Shown: positions 46,475-56,656, counted from the stretch's first letter. The stretch: DNA of 64,000 bases from CBDATB01 sp965199745 (GCA_965199745.1 CBDATB010000013.1:729967-793966); one strand, 5' to 3'. Program-made: numbers and translations. Notes: generated by a model not told the origin, from the sequence alone.

Positions 46475-47239
46475 TTAGGAATCAAGGAATTGCTTGAGGA
46501 AGATTTTTGTTGCAGTCCAATAGCTTTCACTATGGGGAAATTTTTTCCATAATGCCCTAGATCCGTGGCTGCCCTGAGTTTTGGGTAAGTAGTATTTTTT
46601 GGTAGATGTATTGATACTCTGATATATTTCCCACCAATTATCTTTTTCATTTTTAGCAGAGGTAATAAAGGTAGGTATCTGAATATTTTTTGCACTCGAT
46701 TTGATGGTAATTGCTTTTTCACTAGGTTTTTTGAAATACTCTCCCGGTGCAAATGCCAACACAGCATCTATTTTTTCTTTAGCATCGCCAGCAATTTTTA
46801 ATGAAAGGGATGCCGAGTATGAGCTTCCCCAAATAATCATTTTTCCTGTGGAGTAATGTTTTTTCGCATATGCTATGGCACTATACATATCTCCCAAAGC
46901 ATCTAGGTAATCAGTTTGTTTGCCGGCAGCGGTTGCGCGCTTTTTAGTTTCATTCACAAGCCCATTAATTTGATCTCCTGAGCGTTGGTCGATAGCCATA
47001 CAGTTAAACCCCATTTGATTGAGTTGGGGGGCTATCTCAAGGTATTCACCTCTACTCCAACTTGCCTGATGGAACAGTACAATAAAAGGTGCTTCTTTCG
47101 GATGAGCAATATACGCGTCAGCAGTGATTGCAAGCTCGTCTTTAGAAGAAAATTGAATGGTTTCTTGGCAATAGATTAAGTGCGTGAGTAGTAAGACTGG
47201 TGTTGTAAAAAATAGTTTGGCAGCAAAGTATATTTTCAT
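46475..47239 (-). CDS. Secreted alpha/beta hydrolase (dienelactone-hydrolase-like)
   Basis: A 254-aa hydrolase with an N-terminal signal-like helix ending near LIYCQ. The nucleophile elbow is WGSSYSAS (GxSxS type, serine near residue 145), the oxyanion strand 'PFIVLFHQASWSRGEY' precedes it, and the histidine is in QGSHGSRAL near residue 223. Substrate is unknown; the fold also covers esterases and prolyl peptidases. It is preceded by a small membrane-protein frame 7 bp upstream and followed by the flippase-like gene. Confidence 0.78.
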   Translation of the reverse strand: MKIYFAAKLFFTTPVLLLTHLIYCQETIQFSSKDELAITADAYIAHPKEAPFIVLFHQASWSRGEYLEIAPQLNQMGFNCMAIDQRSGDQINGLVNETKKRATAAGKQTDYLDALGDMYSAIAYAKKHYSTGKMIIWGSSYSASLSLKIAGDAKEKIDAVLAFAPGEYFKKPSEKAITIKSSAKNIQIPTFITSAKNEKDNWWEIYQSINTSTKKYYLPKTQGSHGSRALWKKFPHSESYWTATKIFLKQFLDS

Positions 47240-47246
47240 GATAATA

Positions 47247-47489
47247 TTATGATTTTTTGTGTGATGGTTTTATATATTGTGAACAAAGATAAAATATTAT
47301 GGCGAGCATAAAAAGCCAGTAGCTGTTTTTTATGCCATAAAAAAATGATTGGTGAATACCTACTATCAGAAAGAATAATATTAGAACGGTGATAATAACC
47401 TTCTTCAAAGTACTTGGTAAAAAAATAAAAAGCCTAATGAGTTTGCAGGACACTATCTTGCTGGTTACACTGAGGTTTTTTCTGCTCAA
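47247..47489 (-). CDS. Small two-helix membrane protein, unrecognised
   Basis: An 80-aa frame ending 7 bp before the hydrolase start. It has a basic N-terminus and two hydrophobic helices ('VIITVLILFFLIVGI' and 'WLFMLAIIFYLCSQY') with a basic tail (KPSHKKS). Position and composition argue for a real gene in the hydrolase operon, but no family is recognised and the true start may be further in. The preceding 266 bp (47490-47755) show nothing else convincing. Confidence 0.45.
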   Translation of the reverse strand: MSRKNLSVTSKIVSCKLIRLFIFLPSTLKKVIITVLILFFLIVGIHQSFFYGIKNSYWLFMLAIIFYLCSQYIKPSHKKS

Positions 47490-47755
47490 TACTACCAGTA
47501 AATAATGATAATTTTTGAATCTTTCTAACTTGCGGGTCTTTTACCTGTGTGCAAGGTCTAATGCAACAAAAACAAATATACGGCTTGTCGCACCAAAAAT
47601 TATTATTTGTTTTGACAAAATCAAGGAATATTTGCACTCAGAAATAAACAACAATTAGAAATATATGCGATTAAATGACTTGCACTGAGATAAAAATCTG
47701 ATTACGCAAACACAAAGCAGGTCAGTATTACATGTAAAAGTCAGAGAAAAGCCAC

Positions 47756-49024
47756 CTAACCTGCAATTACTTTTATCATGTCTTTATCTTGTAAGTATTT
47801 TATAGCCGCATCCTGTATTTGTGCTGATGTAACCCTATAAATATTTGAGACAAAACGATTGTAGTAGTTGTCTGGCAGGTTGAAAAAACGAACCCGCTTA
47901 AAACAACTAGCCACATGTACGGGGGTATTGATAGATTTCAAATAAGACCCTGCAGTGTAATTTTTCACCAGCTCCAATTCTTCTTCACTCACTAAAGTAA
48001 GCTGAAGTTTTTCACATTCTTTGGTTATTTCAGCTAAAGCCTCGTCGGTTTTTTCTTTTTTAACATCTGTGCCTATTGCAAAGTAGTATCCTTTATCAAA
48101 AGGTACTAACGAAGAGTGAATGCCGTAAGTGTAGCCTTTTTCTTCCCTTATATTTTGCATTAACCTCGATCCAAAATAACCGCCGAGTATTTTATTGAGT
48201 ATCAAAAAAGGAAAAAAATCATGATGCCTGACAGTAAAAGGCAGTATTCTTCCTATTCTTAAAGAACTTTGCAAGGCATCTTTTTTTTCAACGGAAAAAA
48301 AACCTGTGGTTGAAATAATTTCGGGGATTTTAGCTTTCTTGTTTTCTTCAACAGCAGCTTTTCCTAAAATATTATTAATAGTAGCTATATGATGTTCTTG
48401 AATATTACCTGCTACGAGAATTTCGAAACATTTATTTTGAATATAATTTTCATAAAAATTACCGAGTTTAGTTGTATTCATCTGCTGAATATACTTTGAT
48501 TCCAGTGTGTACCCATAAGGATGATTCAATCCCAAGAGTAAATGTTTAAATTTTCTGGCGGCGAGATAATTAGTTTTAGAAAGGTTAACTTTCAAATTTG
48601 CTAGTGCAATATGCTGGCAATGCCTAAGTCTTTCTTTAGGAAAAATACTTGCCAATAACAATTCTTTGCAAACCTCAAGCACAGGTTCGATATATTTAGA
48701 AAGCACATATATTTCCAGGATTAGAAGGTTATTTTCTGTAGCCACAGTCCAAAAAGCACCATACTGATCAAACTTTTCATGAATCTGGTGATGAGAAGAA
48801 TATTTTGTACCTTCCCCCAGCATCTTTTCTATAAAATAAGCTTGTCCTCTAAAACGTTCATACTTTTTGCCTGCAGGAAATATGAGTTGTATATTGACTA
48901 CGGGCTGCTTGCCCATATTTACCAAATGGAGCGGGATGCCATTATCAAGTACAACGGTATCTATTTTATGAAGGTTGAAATCATTTAATGATTGATAAGC
49001 AGGGGCTTTAGTTCTATCGAGCAT
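47756..49024 (-). CDS. M16 family peptidase homologue with lost zinc site (non-catalytic subunit type)
   Basis: A 422-aa protein of the insulinase/processing-peptidase fold: N-terminal M16 domain (about 30-180) and M16_C domain (about 180-360, 'LGLNHPYGYTLE', 'QNIREEKGYTYGIHS'). The catalytic HxxEH is replaced by YFIEK in 'QAYFIEKMLGEGT', so zinc binding is lost. In Bacteroidota such subunits usually pair with an active M16 subunit encoded next door; no such gene is present here. The start at 49024 (MLDRTKAPAY) is typical of the family; the upstream 17 codons in frame are probably untranslated. Confidence 0.85.
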   Translation of the reverse strand: MLDRTKAPAYQSLNDFNLHKIDTVVLDNGIPLHLVNMGKQPVVNIQLIFPAGKKYERFRGQAYFIEKMLGEGTKYSSHHQIHEKFDQYGAFWTVATENNLLILEIYVLSKYIEPVLEVCKELLLASIFPKERLRHCQHIALANLKVNLSKTNYLAARKFKHLLLGLNHPYGYTLESKYIQQMNTTKLGNFYENYIQNKCFEILVAGNIQEHHIATINNILGKAAVEENKKAKIPEIISTTGFFSVEKKDALQSSLRIGRILPFTVRHHDFFPFLILNKILGGYFGSRLMQNIREEKGYTYGIHSSLVPFDKGYYFAIGTDVKKEKTDEALAEITKECEKLQLTLVSEEELELVKNYTAGSYLKSINTPVHVASCFKRVRFFNLPDNYYNRFVSNIYRVTSAQIQDAAIKYLQDKDMIKVIAG

Positions 49025-49123
49025 ATTGGCTTGTTGTCTTAGTTCAGCGAATAAAAGTAAAAGAAAAGAAATCAATTTTTATAAGCATTTAGTATCCAGA
49101 ATTTTTGCTACATCTCACAAATG

Positions 49124-50386
49124 CTAAATCTGTTGACTTACATCGAAATTTTCCAGATAATCAGCTACTTTTCTGACAAATCTACCGCCCAAAGAGCCAT
49201 CTACTACCCGATGGTCATAAGAATGAGACAAAAACATAAGTTGGCGAATACCGATAAAATCACCTTGGGGGGTTTGCACAACAGCTGGTTTTTTTCTAAT
49301 AGCTCCAAAAGCCATAATAGCTACTTGCGGTTGCATGATAATAGGTGTACCCATGATGTTGCCAAAGGTTCCGATATTGGAAATTGTGTAGGTGCCATCA
49401 CTCAATTCATCGGGCGTTATTGCATTGTTTCTAGCACGCTCAGCAAGGTCGTTTACTTTTAAGGCTAGCCCCGAAAGGCTCAGGTGGTCGGCATTGCGGA
49501 CAACTGGTACGATTAAGTTACCACTGGGTAGAGCTACTGCAATGCCGATGTTTATACTTCTTTTTTTTACTATTTTATTACCTTTTACAGAAATATTTAT
49601 CATCGGGAAATCATGAATGGCTTGGATAGTAGCTTGAATAAATATAGGGGTAAAAGTAAAAGAGTTTCCCTGTTTTTTCCTAAAAGATTCTTTAATACTG
49701 TCTCGCCAAGCAAAGATACGGGTCAAATCAACTTCAACAAAAGAGCTAACATGTGGAGAAATTTGTTTAGAAGCTAACATCCTTTCAGCAGTCATTTTCC
49801 GCATTCGATCCATTTCGATAATTTCATCTTTGCTATTGAGTGGGACAATTTCTGACGGCAAAACAGGGACATTCTCAAAAGGGCTTGTAGGAGATTTTTG
49901 TGTTGGCGTACTACTTTTTACTTCCTTCTTATTTCGTATATAGCTTAAAATATCTTTCTTAGTTACCCTATTTTCTTTTCCCGTACCCGGAATCATTTCA
50001 AGCTCATTCATTTGTATTTGCTCTTGATGGGCAATATTCAAAACGAGAGGAGAATAAAAACGGCTTGAGGGTATGCCATCTGCATCAACAGGTGTAATCG
50101 TTGATTTGGTGTTATTAATTACTTCTTTGTCTAGCTCTTCAACTGCTTGTGTGCTGATAGTGGCAATGGGATTACCCACCTGTACAATATCTCCTTCTTT
50201 AGCGAGGATTTCTTTCAATATACCACTCTCAGTGGCAGGGATTTCCGTATCAACCTTATCAGTAGCTACCTCCAGCAAAGACTCTTCGGCTTGGATAGGG
50301 TCTCCGGGTGATTTAAGCCAAGAGAGAATCGTACCCTCCATAACGCTCTCACCCATCTTCGGCATAATCATTTCTATGAGTGCCAT
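49124..50386 (-). CDS. 2-oxo acid dehydrogenase E2 component (dihydrolipoamide acyltransferase)
   Basis: A 420-aa acyltransferase core of a 2-oxo acid dehydrogenase complex. It has one lipoyl domain (K44 in EVATDKVDTEIP), a linker, an E1/E3-binding domain (about 110-155, 'FYSPLVLNIAHQE' to 'RVTKKDILSYI') and the catalytic domain with the active-site H392 and D396 in DHRVVDG. The sequence does not settle whether it belongs to the branched-chain, pyruvate or 2-oxoglutarate complex; the N-terminus MALIEMIMPKMGESVMEG is of the branched-chain-like group. No E1 or E3 gene lies adjacent. Confidence 0.9.
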   Translation of the reverse strand: MALIEMIMPKMGESVMEGTILSWLKSPGDPIQAEESLLEVATDKVDTEIPATESGILKEILAKEGDIVQVGNPIATISTQAVEELDKEVINNTKSTITPVDADGIPSSRFYSPLVLNIAHQEQIQMNELEMIPGTGKENRVTKKDILSYIRNKKEVKSSTPTQKSPTSPFENVPVLPSEIVPLNSKDEIIEMDRMRKMTAERMLASKQISPHVSSFVEVDLTRIFAWRDSIKESFRKKQGNSFTFTPIFIQATIQAIHDFPMINISVKGNKIVKKRSINIGIAVALPSGNLIVPVVRNADHLSLSGLALKVNDLAERARNNAITPDELSDGTYTISNIGTFGNIMGTPIIMQPQVAIMAFGAIRKKPAVVQTPQGDFIGIRQLMFLSHSYDHRVVDGSLGGRFVRKVADYLENFDVSQQI

Positions 50387-50566
50387 AGTATTGTATATTT
50401 ATTATTAATTAAAATATTATAAGTTCTTGCAAGTCCACAGTGCTTTTAATGAAATTCGTTAATTGTATTTTTTTATAAGTCGAAAATATGCGTTCACCGC
50501 GCTTGAAATTCTATAGTCGTTTTTGGTCAAAAAAGGCATAAAGCTTAGTTAAAAACGTGTATTCGA

Positions 50567-50911
50567 CTACACCCTTCTCCCAGTCCATTTATTAATGCCT
50601 CCTTTTAGTAAATATACTTCTTCAAAGTTGGCAGCACTTAGCTTTCTGCAAGCCCTTTTGCTCCTGAAACTTCCTTGGCAATAAACAAAATAGGCTTTCT
50701 TTTTATTTAGGTGCTGTATCTTGTTTGCAAAACTCGGGTTCATCACATCCAGATTCATAGCATTCGGAATTTTTTCTCTATCAAATTCGGGTTTGGTTCT
50801 TACATCTAAGATCACAGGCTTGTTTGTCATTTTGAGTAGGATACTGAACTCTTCGGGTTTTAAAACCTTATATTTTTGCTGCTCAAATAGTTGCTTGATA
50901 AAATTTAACAT
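50567..50911 (-). CDS. Single-domain rhodanese-like protein
   Basis: A 114-aa sulfur carrier-type protein. The rhodanese domain contains 'PVILDVRTKPEFDREKIPNA' and the catalytic cysteine C78 in YCQGSFRSKRA, followed by 'LKGGINKW' near the end. It has no signal peptide and so acts in the cytoplasm. It probably moves sulfane sulfur, but the acceptor is unknown. The 180-bp space before the next gene and the 162-bp space after contain nothing supported. Confidence 0.88.
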   Translation of the reverse strand: MLNFIKQLFEQQKYKVLKPEEFSILLKMTNKPVILDVRTKPEFDREKIPNAMNLDVMNPSFANKIQHLNKKKAYFVYCQGSFRSKRACRKLSAANFEEVYLLKGGINKWTGRRV

Positions 50912-51073
50912 GATTGAAATTACGGTATGATTTAAGGGTATCTTGTATGAGCAGTAGCAGATTTTAAAGCACTAAACTGCCTAGACAGTACCGACCTTCG
51001 GCTATGGTAACTACTTGGCAGGTGCTGATATTATTTTTTATAGAAAAACAATTCTTTTATCAAGATTATGTTT

Positions 51074-51448
51074 TTAGCGCATAATACCCACTTCGCTTAC
51101 TTTTCTAAAGGCATTAAACCGTATGTAAATATATCGACCGGGTTTTTTGTGTCTTGTACTATCGCATTGGCTACCAGCCTCAACAAAGTAAGTATAAAAC
51201 TTTTGTTGCCTTTTGTATAATTCAAGTTGATCGGGTTTTCCAAGAGTTTTTTGTATGACCTTTTCGCTAGCACCTATTAACTTGGATTTAATAGCATTAA
51301 AATCATTTGTCATAGTTTCTCTGTGTCCTTTGCAGCCCAAAGGGTCGTTTTTCCAATACTTTTTGTCAAAAGATTTATCACTAATAGCTTCTTTAGGTTT
51401 AATACAGCCCAAAAGCACTATGAACAAAATAATAGGCATACATTTCAT
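51074..51448 (-). CDS. Small lipoprotein, possibly BamE/SmpA-like
   Basis: A 124-aa lipoprotein (lipobox IVLLGC, C15). The mature part has 'LIGASEKVIQKTLGKPDQLELYKRQQ' followed by short strands ending 'RYIYIRFNAFRKVSEVGI', reminiscent of the alpha-alpha-beta-beta SmpA/BamE fold with its conserved 'lGkP' turn. Function unproven. Confidence 0.6.
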   Translation of the reverse strand: MKCMPIILFIVLLGCIKPKEAISDKSFDKKYWKNDPLGCKGHRETMTNDFNAIKSKLIGASEKVIQKTLGKPDQLELYKRQQKFYTYFVEAGSQCDSTRHKKPGRYIYIRFNAFRKVSEVGIMR

Positions 51449-51514
51449 GTGAATATTGAACCAAAGTTAAACAAATAGTTTCAATTTTTACGGTGTGGCT
51501 TTCAAATAGCTTTT

Positions 51515-53440
51515 TTAGTTGCTTCGCACTTGTATTTCTTCTAATGATTCCGTTGCTTTTTCCCACTCTTCATTCAACTGACTTAAACGGTTTTTTATTA
51601 TTTCGTATTTTTGAGTAGTTGCTGCTAAAGTGTCGGGGTTGGTGTAGATAGTAGGTTTGATTAATTCTTCTTCCATTACTGTCTTCTTTTGTTCTAAGTC
51701 TATAATTTCATGTTCTATCTGAGATAAGTTTTCCTTCATTTTTTTTAGTTGGCGTTTATGTGTTTTTTCTTCAAGTAGCATTGTTGTTTTTTCTACAGCT
51801 TTTTTTTGTTTCTTCAAAACGTTTACCGATGTACTTTTTTGTTGCTCATTCTTTTCTCGCCAATAAACATACTCATCATAAGTGCCTGGGTATTGTTTGA
51901 TCGCATGATTTTGGATATACCATATTTTATTAGCGACTTGCTTGACAAAATGCCTGTCGTGAGAAACAATAATATAGGAACCTTCATATTGTTTTAGCGC
52001 ATCTACCAGTATATTGACAGAATTTATGTCTAAGTGATTGGTCGGTTCGTCTAGCAGCAAAAAATTGGCCTGCGAGATTAGAGTTTTTGCTAATGCCAAT
52101 CTAGACCTTTCTCCTCCCGATAATATCTTAATTTTCTTAAATACATCATCTTGAGTAAATAGAAAGCATCCTAACACCCTGCGCAGTTCTAGTTCAGTTT
52201 TATTAAAACCCGACTTTTTAAGCTCTTCTAACATGTCAGAATCTACATTTAGTGATTCAAGCTGGTGCTGGGCATAGAAAGACATATTAACATGATAGCC
52301 CATATTCCTTGTACCTTCAAAAGACTCTGTGCCAGCAATCATGCGCAGTAAAGTAGATTTGCCTTTGCCATTAGCACCGATAAAGGCAATTTTATCTCCT
52401 CTGTTAATCGTTGAGTGAGTATTTTGGAAAATAATATTGTTGCCATAGCTTTTTGAAACGTTTTGCATATCGGCAATTACTTTTCCCGGTTTTCGCTCCA
52501 CTGGAAAGTGCAAACTAATGGTAGCTTGGGGGTTTTCAATATCTTCTACTATTTCCATCTTGTCAAGTATTTTTACTTTAGATTGCACCTGCCTAGCCTT
52601 AGTAGCTTTTGCTCTGAAACGATTGATAAATTGTTCGGTTTGTTTAATTTTTTGCTGCTGATTTTTAAAGGCATTACGCTGCAATTCGTCTCTGAGTTTT
52701 TTTTCCTTCAAATAAAAGGTATAATTACCAGAGTAGCTGTTGAGTCGCCCACCATAAACTTCTATAATTTTTTTACATACATTATCTAAAAAAGTACGAT
52801 CGTGAGATACTACAATGACAGCTCCTTGATAGCTTCCCAAGTAGTGTTCAAGCCATTGAATAGAAGGTAAATCAAGGTGATTGGTCGGTTCGTCCAGCAT
52901 CAACAATGAGGGCTTTTGTAGCAGTAGTTTAGCCAACATTACCCGCATACGCCAGCCGCCCGAAAAAGTGGCAAGAGGTGCTTGTAGGTCGGTTGTAGCA
53001 AAACCTAAACCTTCGAGAATTTCTTCAGCTTTAGACTGAATAGTGTAACCATCGAGTAGGGCAAATTTTTCTTGCAGTTGGCTTAGTCTTTCTATGAGTT
53101 TATCATTTGCTTGGGTTTGAATTTTTTGCAGTAGGTCGTCTATTTGTCTTTGCAGGTGAAGCTGCCGTCCGAATCCGGTCATGGCTACTTGTAGGATAGT
53201 GTTTTGGCTATCGTAAGAAAGTAGGTCCTGGTTCAAAAAACCAATAGTACAATCGTTCATTTTACTAATCTCCCCCTCATCTGCTTGAGACTGACCACTA
53301 ATCAAGCGTAGTAAAGTAGATTTGCCGCTGCCATTAGACCCAATCAAGCCGATTTTGTCTTTGGGTTTCACGTGTAGCGAAGTATTTTTATAAAGCACTC
53401 TTTCGCCGAAATAAACAGATAAGTTTTGAATACTCAACAT
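51515..53440 (-). CDS. ABC-F family ATP-binding protein
   Basis: A 641-aa soluble protein with two ATP-binding cassettes. Walker A motifs are GSNGSGKST (near 35) and GANGKGKST (near 355); signatures are FSGGWRMRV and LSGGERSRL; both Walker B segments read 'LLMLDEPTNHLD' or 'FLLLDEPTNHLD'. An arm-like linker region with many basic residues (about 240-310) separates them and a coiled-coil C-terminus (about 540-640) follows, as in Uup/YheS. ABC-F proteins act on ribosomes or DNA rather than in transport. It lies 14 bp downstream of the NUDIX gene on the same strand. Confidence 0.93.
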   Translation of the reverse strand: MLSIQNLSVYFGERVLYKNTSLHVKPKDKIGLIGSNGSGKSTLLRLISGQSQADEGEISKMNDCTIGFLNQDLLSYDSQNTILQVAMTGFGRQLHLQRQIDDLLQKIQTQANDKLIERLSQLQEKFALLDGYTIQSKAEEILEGLGFATTDLQAPLATFSGGWRMRVMLAKLLLQKPSLLMLDEPTNHLDLPSIQWLEHYLGSYQGAVIVVSHDRTFLDNVCKKIIEVYGGRLNSYSGNYTFYLKEKKLRDELQRNAFKNQQQKIKQTEQFINRFRAKATKARQVQSKVKILDKMEIVEDIENPQATISLHFPVERKPGKVIADMQNVSKSYGNNIIFQNTHSTINRGDKIAFIGANGKGKSTLLRMIAGTESFEGTRNMGYHVNMSFYAQHQLESLNVDSDMLEELKKSGFNKTELELRRVLGCFLFTQDDVFKKIKILSGGERSRLALAKTLISQANFLLLDEPTNHLDINSVNILVDALKQYEGSYIIVSHDRHFVKQVANKIWYIQNHAIKQYPGTYDEYVYWREKNEQQKSTSVNVLKKQKKAVEKTTMLLEEKTHKRQLKKMKENLSQIEHEIIDLEQKKTVMEEELIKPTIYTNPDTLAATTQKYEIIKNRLSQLNEEWEKATESLEEIQVRSN

Positions 53441-53454
53441 AAATTAATTCACCT

Positions 53455-54102
53455 TTAATTTTTGAATTTGTTTCCCTTAAAAATACACGAAAAACCCGCA
53501 GATGTAAAAACGTCTTTAATGGAAGTATAGGTATTTTCAAAAATCACCTTGACTATCTCTTGCTTTGTCAGCCACAATACTTTTTCAATATTTTCTTCTT
53601 TTTGGGCTTTCAAATGCTTATCTTCTTCGCATTGCATATTAAACCAATAAGTCTTTTTGAGTATATTTTTGCCGCTTCTCGATTCATAGGTATGCAGCGT
53701 TTCAGTCAGAAAACTTGTTATCTGTACTTTCACACCTGTTTCTTCTAAAACTTCGCGCAGGGCTGCTGTTTTGCTGTCTTCATTTTTCTCGATATGACCT
53801 TTAGGCAAATCCCAAATGCCTGAACGATAAATGCACAAAAAAGTGTCTTTTTTAACTACTAAGCCGCCTGCAGCTTTGCGAAATTCAAAGAAATTTTGTA
53901 GATCTATAACAACCCTGTTATAATTTTTTACAAAAACCACCACAGAACTCACCCCCTTGATAAGCCCCTTTTTCAGTTGCTCATAAATATATATAATTTT
54001 TGAAACACTCACATTGCCTATCACATAGGCTCTTTGTTCAAAGGAAAATTTACTTTTTTCTTCTAAAATATAGAAGGGTATATTTTGAACAAAAAATTTC
54101 AT
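53455..54102 (-). CDS. NUDIX hydrolase
   Basis: A 215-aa protein with the complete Nudix box beginning at GHIEKNEDSKTAALREVLEE and ending TGV, in the frame of 'GIWDLPKGH'. The first 80 residues are an extra N-terminal segment, and the Nudix domain spans about 85-210. Substrate type (nucleoside diphosphate derivative, diadenosine polyphosphate or other) is not deducible. It is transcribed in the same direction as the ABC-F gene and divergently from pheT. Confidence 0.9.
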   Translation of the reverse strand: MKFFVQNIPFYILEEKSKFSFEQRAYVIGNVSVSKIIYIYEQLKKGLIKGVSSVVVFVKNYNRVVIDLQNFFEFRKAAGGLVVKKDTFLCIYRSGIWDLPKGHIEKNEDSKTAALREVLEETGVKVQITSFLTETLHTYESRSGKNILKKTYWFNMQCEEDKHLKAQKEENIEKVLWLTKQEIVKVIFENTYTSIKDVFTSAGFSCIFKGNKFKN

Positions 54103-54177
54103 TATTTCAAAGTTTACATTTTTATTTTTTTCTTTGTGGGAATTTATACTGAATCGATTCTCTTAGGTACAAAGAAA

Positions 54178-56592
54178 ATGAAAATATCTTTAAACTGGCT
54201 GAAAGAATTTATAGATATTGAAGAAAGCCCCGAAGATCTATCTGATATTTTGACGGCAATAGGCTTGGAAGTAGAAGGGCTTAGCGTTTATGAGCCAGTG
54301 CCAGGAGGTTTGAAAGGATTGCTTATTGGTCAGGTGATTGCTTGCGAGCAGCACCCCAATGCAGATCGACTAAAGTTAACCAAAGTAGATGTTGGCAACG
54401 GAGAAATACTCAGCATTATATGCGGCGCTCCCAACGTATCGGCAGGGCAGAAGGTAGTAATTGCTAGAATCAACAGCACTTTATACCCTAAAGAAGCTAA
54501 GCCATTTAAGATTAAAAAAAGTAAAATTAGAGGTGAATTATCACAAGGAATGATTTGTGCCGAAGATGAAATTGGCCTAGGTAGTAGCCATGAAGGAATT
54601 GTGGTATTAGACACCGATTTACCCAACGGTACGCCTGCGGCTCAATGTTTTAGTATTAGCAACGATTATGTTTTTGAAATCGGGCTTACTCCTAATCGCG
54701 CAGATGCAGCATCTCATTATGGCATAGCACGTGATTTGAAATGGACTTTAAAAAAAACAACTAAATTTCCAGATATTTCTGCTTTTAAGCTAGATACCGC
54801 TGACCGCCCCATCGCCGTCCATGTGGCTAACCCTGAGGCTTGCCCGCGTTATGCAGGTGTTACTATCAGCGGCATTACGGTGGCTCCCTCTCCGAGCTGG
54901 CTGCAACATAGGCTCAAAACTATCGGGCTTTCGCCCATCAACAATGTGGTAGACGCTACCAATTATGTCTTGCATAGTTTGGGGCAGCCTCTGCATGCTT
55001 TTGATGCTGACGAAATAAAAGGTGAAAAAATTATTGTCAGAAATGCCTCCGAAGGCGAACCTTTCATCACACTAGACGAGGTAGAAAGAAAATTGTCGCG
55101 TAATGACTTAATGATTTGTGATGCGGTCAAGCCTATGTGTATGGGTGGAATATTTGGCGGAATCAAATCGGGGGTTTCCCAAAAAACCACTGCTATTTTC
55201 TTAGAAAGTGCTTACTTCTCTCCTACTTACATCCGGCGTAGTGCCTTGTATCACGGCTTGAAAACCGACGCGGCTTTCCGATTTGAAAGAGGGGTTGACC
55301 CCAACGGCTGTGTGCAAGCCTTAAAGGTAGCTACCTCTCTTATTCAGGAAATAGCTGGCGGAAAGGTATGTTCCGAAATTATAGATATTTACCCGCAGCC
55401 CATGGCTAATTTTCAGCTACAGCTTCGTTATAAAAATATTGATAGGCTCATTGGAAGGGTGATTCCCAAAGAAGAAATTAAGGCTATTTTAACAAGTCTG
55501 GAAATAGATATTTTACAAGAAAATCAAATGAGCTTGAAGCTATCTGTCCCTACCTACAGAGTAGATGTTCAGCGTGAAGCAGATGTAATTGAAGAAATAC
55601 TGAGAACTTACGGCTATGATAATATTACTGTTCCGCAGCATTTGACTTTAAGCTACTTGTCTGAACTTCCTAAGTTTGCACCCGAAAAAGTGAGAATCGA
55701 AATATCAGAAATGCTAGCTGCAAGTAACCTACAGGAAATTATGACGAACTCACTGATCAAAGCTAGTTATCCCTACGCGGGAGCAAAAATAGATGATACT
55801 AAAAGTATATACATGCTTAACGCACTCAGTGCTGATTTCAATGTAATGCGGCAAACTATGCTGTTTTCAGGTTTGGAGGTGATTGCTTACAACATTAATA
55901 GAAAACAAAAAGACCTCCAATTATTCGAATTTGGTAAAACTTATCATAAAGAAAAAAAAAGTTATACTGAAAAGGAGCTACTGGCACTGTTTTTTACAGG
56001 AAATATTTATCGAGAGTCTTGGCAAAGGAAAAGCCAACCAACTGACTTATATTATATGGGTGGTATTATTCAAAAAATATTCACGCGCTTTGGTATTAAG
56101 AATTATATCCGAAAATCAATTCAAAACGCCCCATTCAGCCAGGGACTTACTTATAGTATAGATAATCGCACACTGTGTCAGATGGGTTTGGTGCAGCCTA
56201 GTATCGCACAGTCAGTCGATGTAAAACAAGCTGTATTTTTTGCCTCAATAGACTGGCAGCAACTACTTGCCAAACTCAATACTGGGCTTAGTTATGAAGA
56301 AATACCTAAATTTCCCGAAGTGAGGCGAGACCTGTCTCTAGTGATGGATAAACACCTGACTTTTGAAGAAATAAAATATTTGGCTTACGAAACTGAAAAA
56401 AAATTGTTAAAAAATACAAATGTTTTTGATATTTACGAGGGAAAAAATATAGGGGTAGATAAGAAATCTTATTCAGTTAGTTTTATTTTACAAGACCAGC
56501 ATAAAACTCTCAACGATAAATTAATTGATAGTGCAATGAATAGGCTTATAAAAGCATTTGAAGATAAATTCAACATTTTAATTAGAAAATAA
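54178..56592 (+). CDS. pheT: Phenylalanyl-tRNA synthetase beta subunit
   Basis: An 804-aa subunit that pairs with PheS. The ATG at 54178 (MKISLNWLKEFI) is the canonical start; the frame extends 31 codons upstream into a hydrophobic, unrelated stretch. Domains in order are the tRNA-binding EMAP-like domain ('IGQVIACEQHPNADRLKL'), the B3/4 editing domain ('YAGVTISG', 'NNVVDATNYVLHSLGQPLHAFD'), B5, the class II-like core and a C-terminal FDX-ACB domain ('FPEVRRDLSLVMDKHLTFEEI'). pheS is not nearby. It leads a run of same-strand genes through zapA. Confidence 0.97.
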   Translation: MKISLNWLKEFIDIEESPEDLSDILTAIGLEVEGLSVYEPVPGGLKGLLIGQVIACEQHPNADRLKLTKVDVGNGEILSIICGAPNVSAGQKVVIARINSTLYPKEAKPFKIKKSKIRGELSQGMICAEDEIGLGSSHEGIVVLDTDLPNGTPAAQCFSISNDYVFEIGLTPNRADAASHYGIARDLKWTLKKTTKFPDISAFKLDTADRPIAVHVANPEACPRYAGVTISGITVAPSPSWLQHRLKTIGLSPINNVVDATNYVLHSLGQPLHAFDADEIKGEKIIVRNASEGEPFITLDEVERKLSRNDLMICDAVKPMCMGGIFGGIKSGVSQKTTAIFLESAYFSPTYIRRSALYHGLKTDAAFRFERGVDPNGCVQALKVATSLIQEIAGGKVCSEIIDIYPQPMANFQLQLRYKNIDRLIGRVIPKEEIKAILTSLEIDILQENQMSLKLSVPTYRVDVQREADVIEEILRTYGYDNITVPQHLTLSYLSELPKFAPEKVRIEISEMLAASNLQEIMTNSLIKASYPYAGAKIDDTKSIYMLNALSADFNVMRQTMLFSGLEVIAYNINRKQKDLQLFEFGKTYHKEKKSYTEKELLALFFTGNIYRESWQRKSQPTDLYYMGGIIQKIFTRFGIKNYIRKSIQNAPFSQGLTYSIDNRTLCQMGLVQPSIAQSVDVKQAVFFASIDWQQLLAKLNTGLSYEEIPKFPEVRRDLSLVMDKHLTFEEIKYLAYETEKKLLKNTNVFDIYEGKNIGVDKKSYSVSFILQDQHKTLNDKLIDSAMNRLIKAFEDKFNILIRK

Positions 56593-56656
56593 TTATTTCT
56601 ATTGTGTCAATATCATCGGTTTTTAGATATTGACTTTTTAAGTTTATTTGACTAAG

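Noticed and set aside
47434..47637. 67-codon cysteine-containing minus-strand frame
   Set aside because: Composition is irregular and it overlaps the more plausible small membrane protein in another frame.
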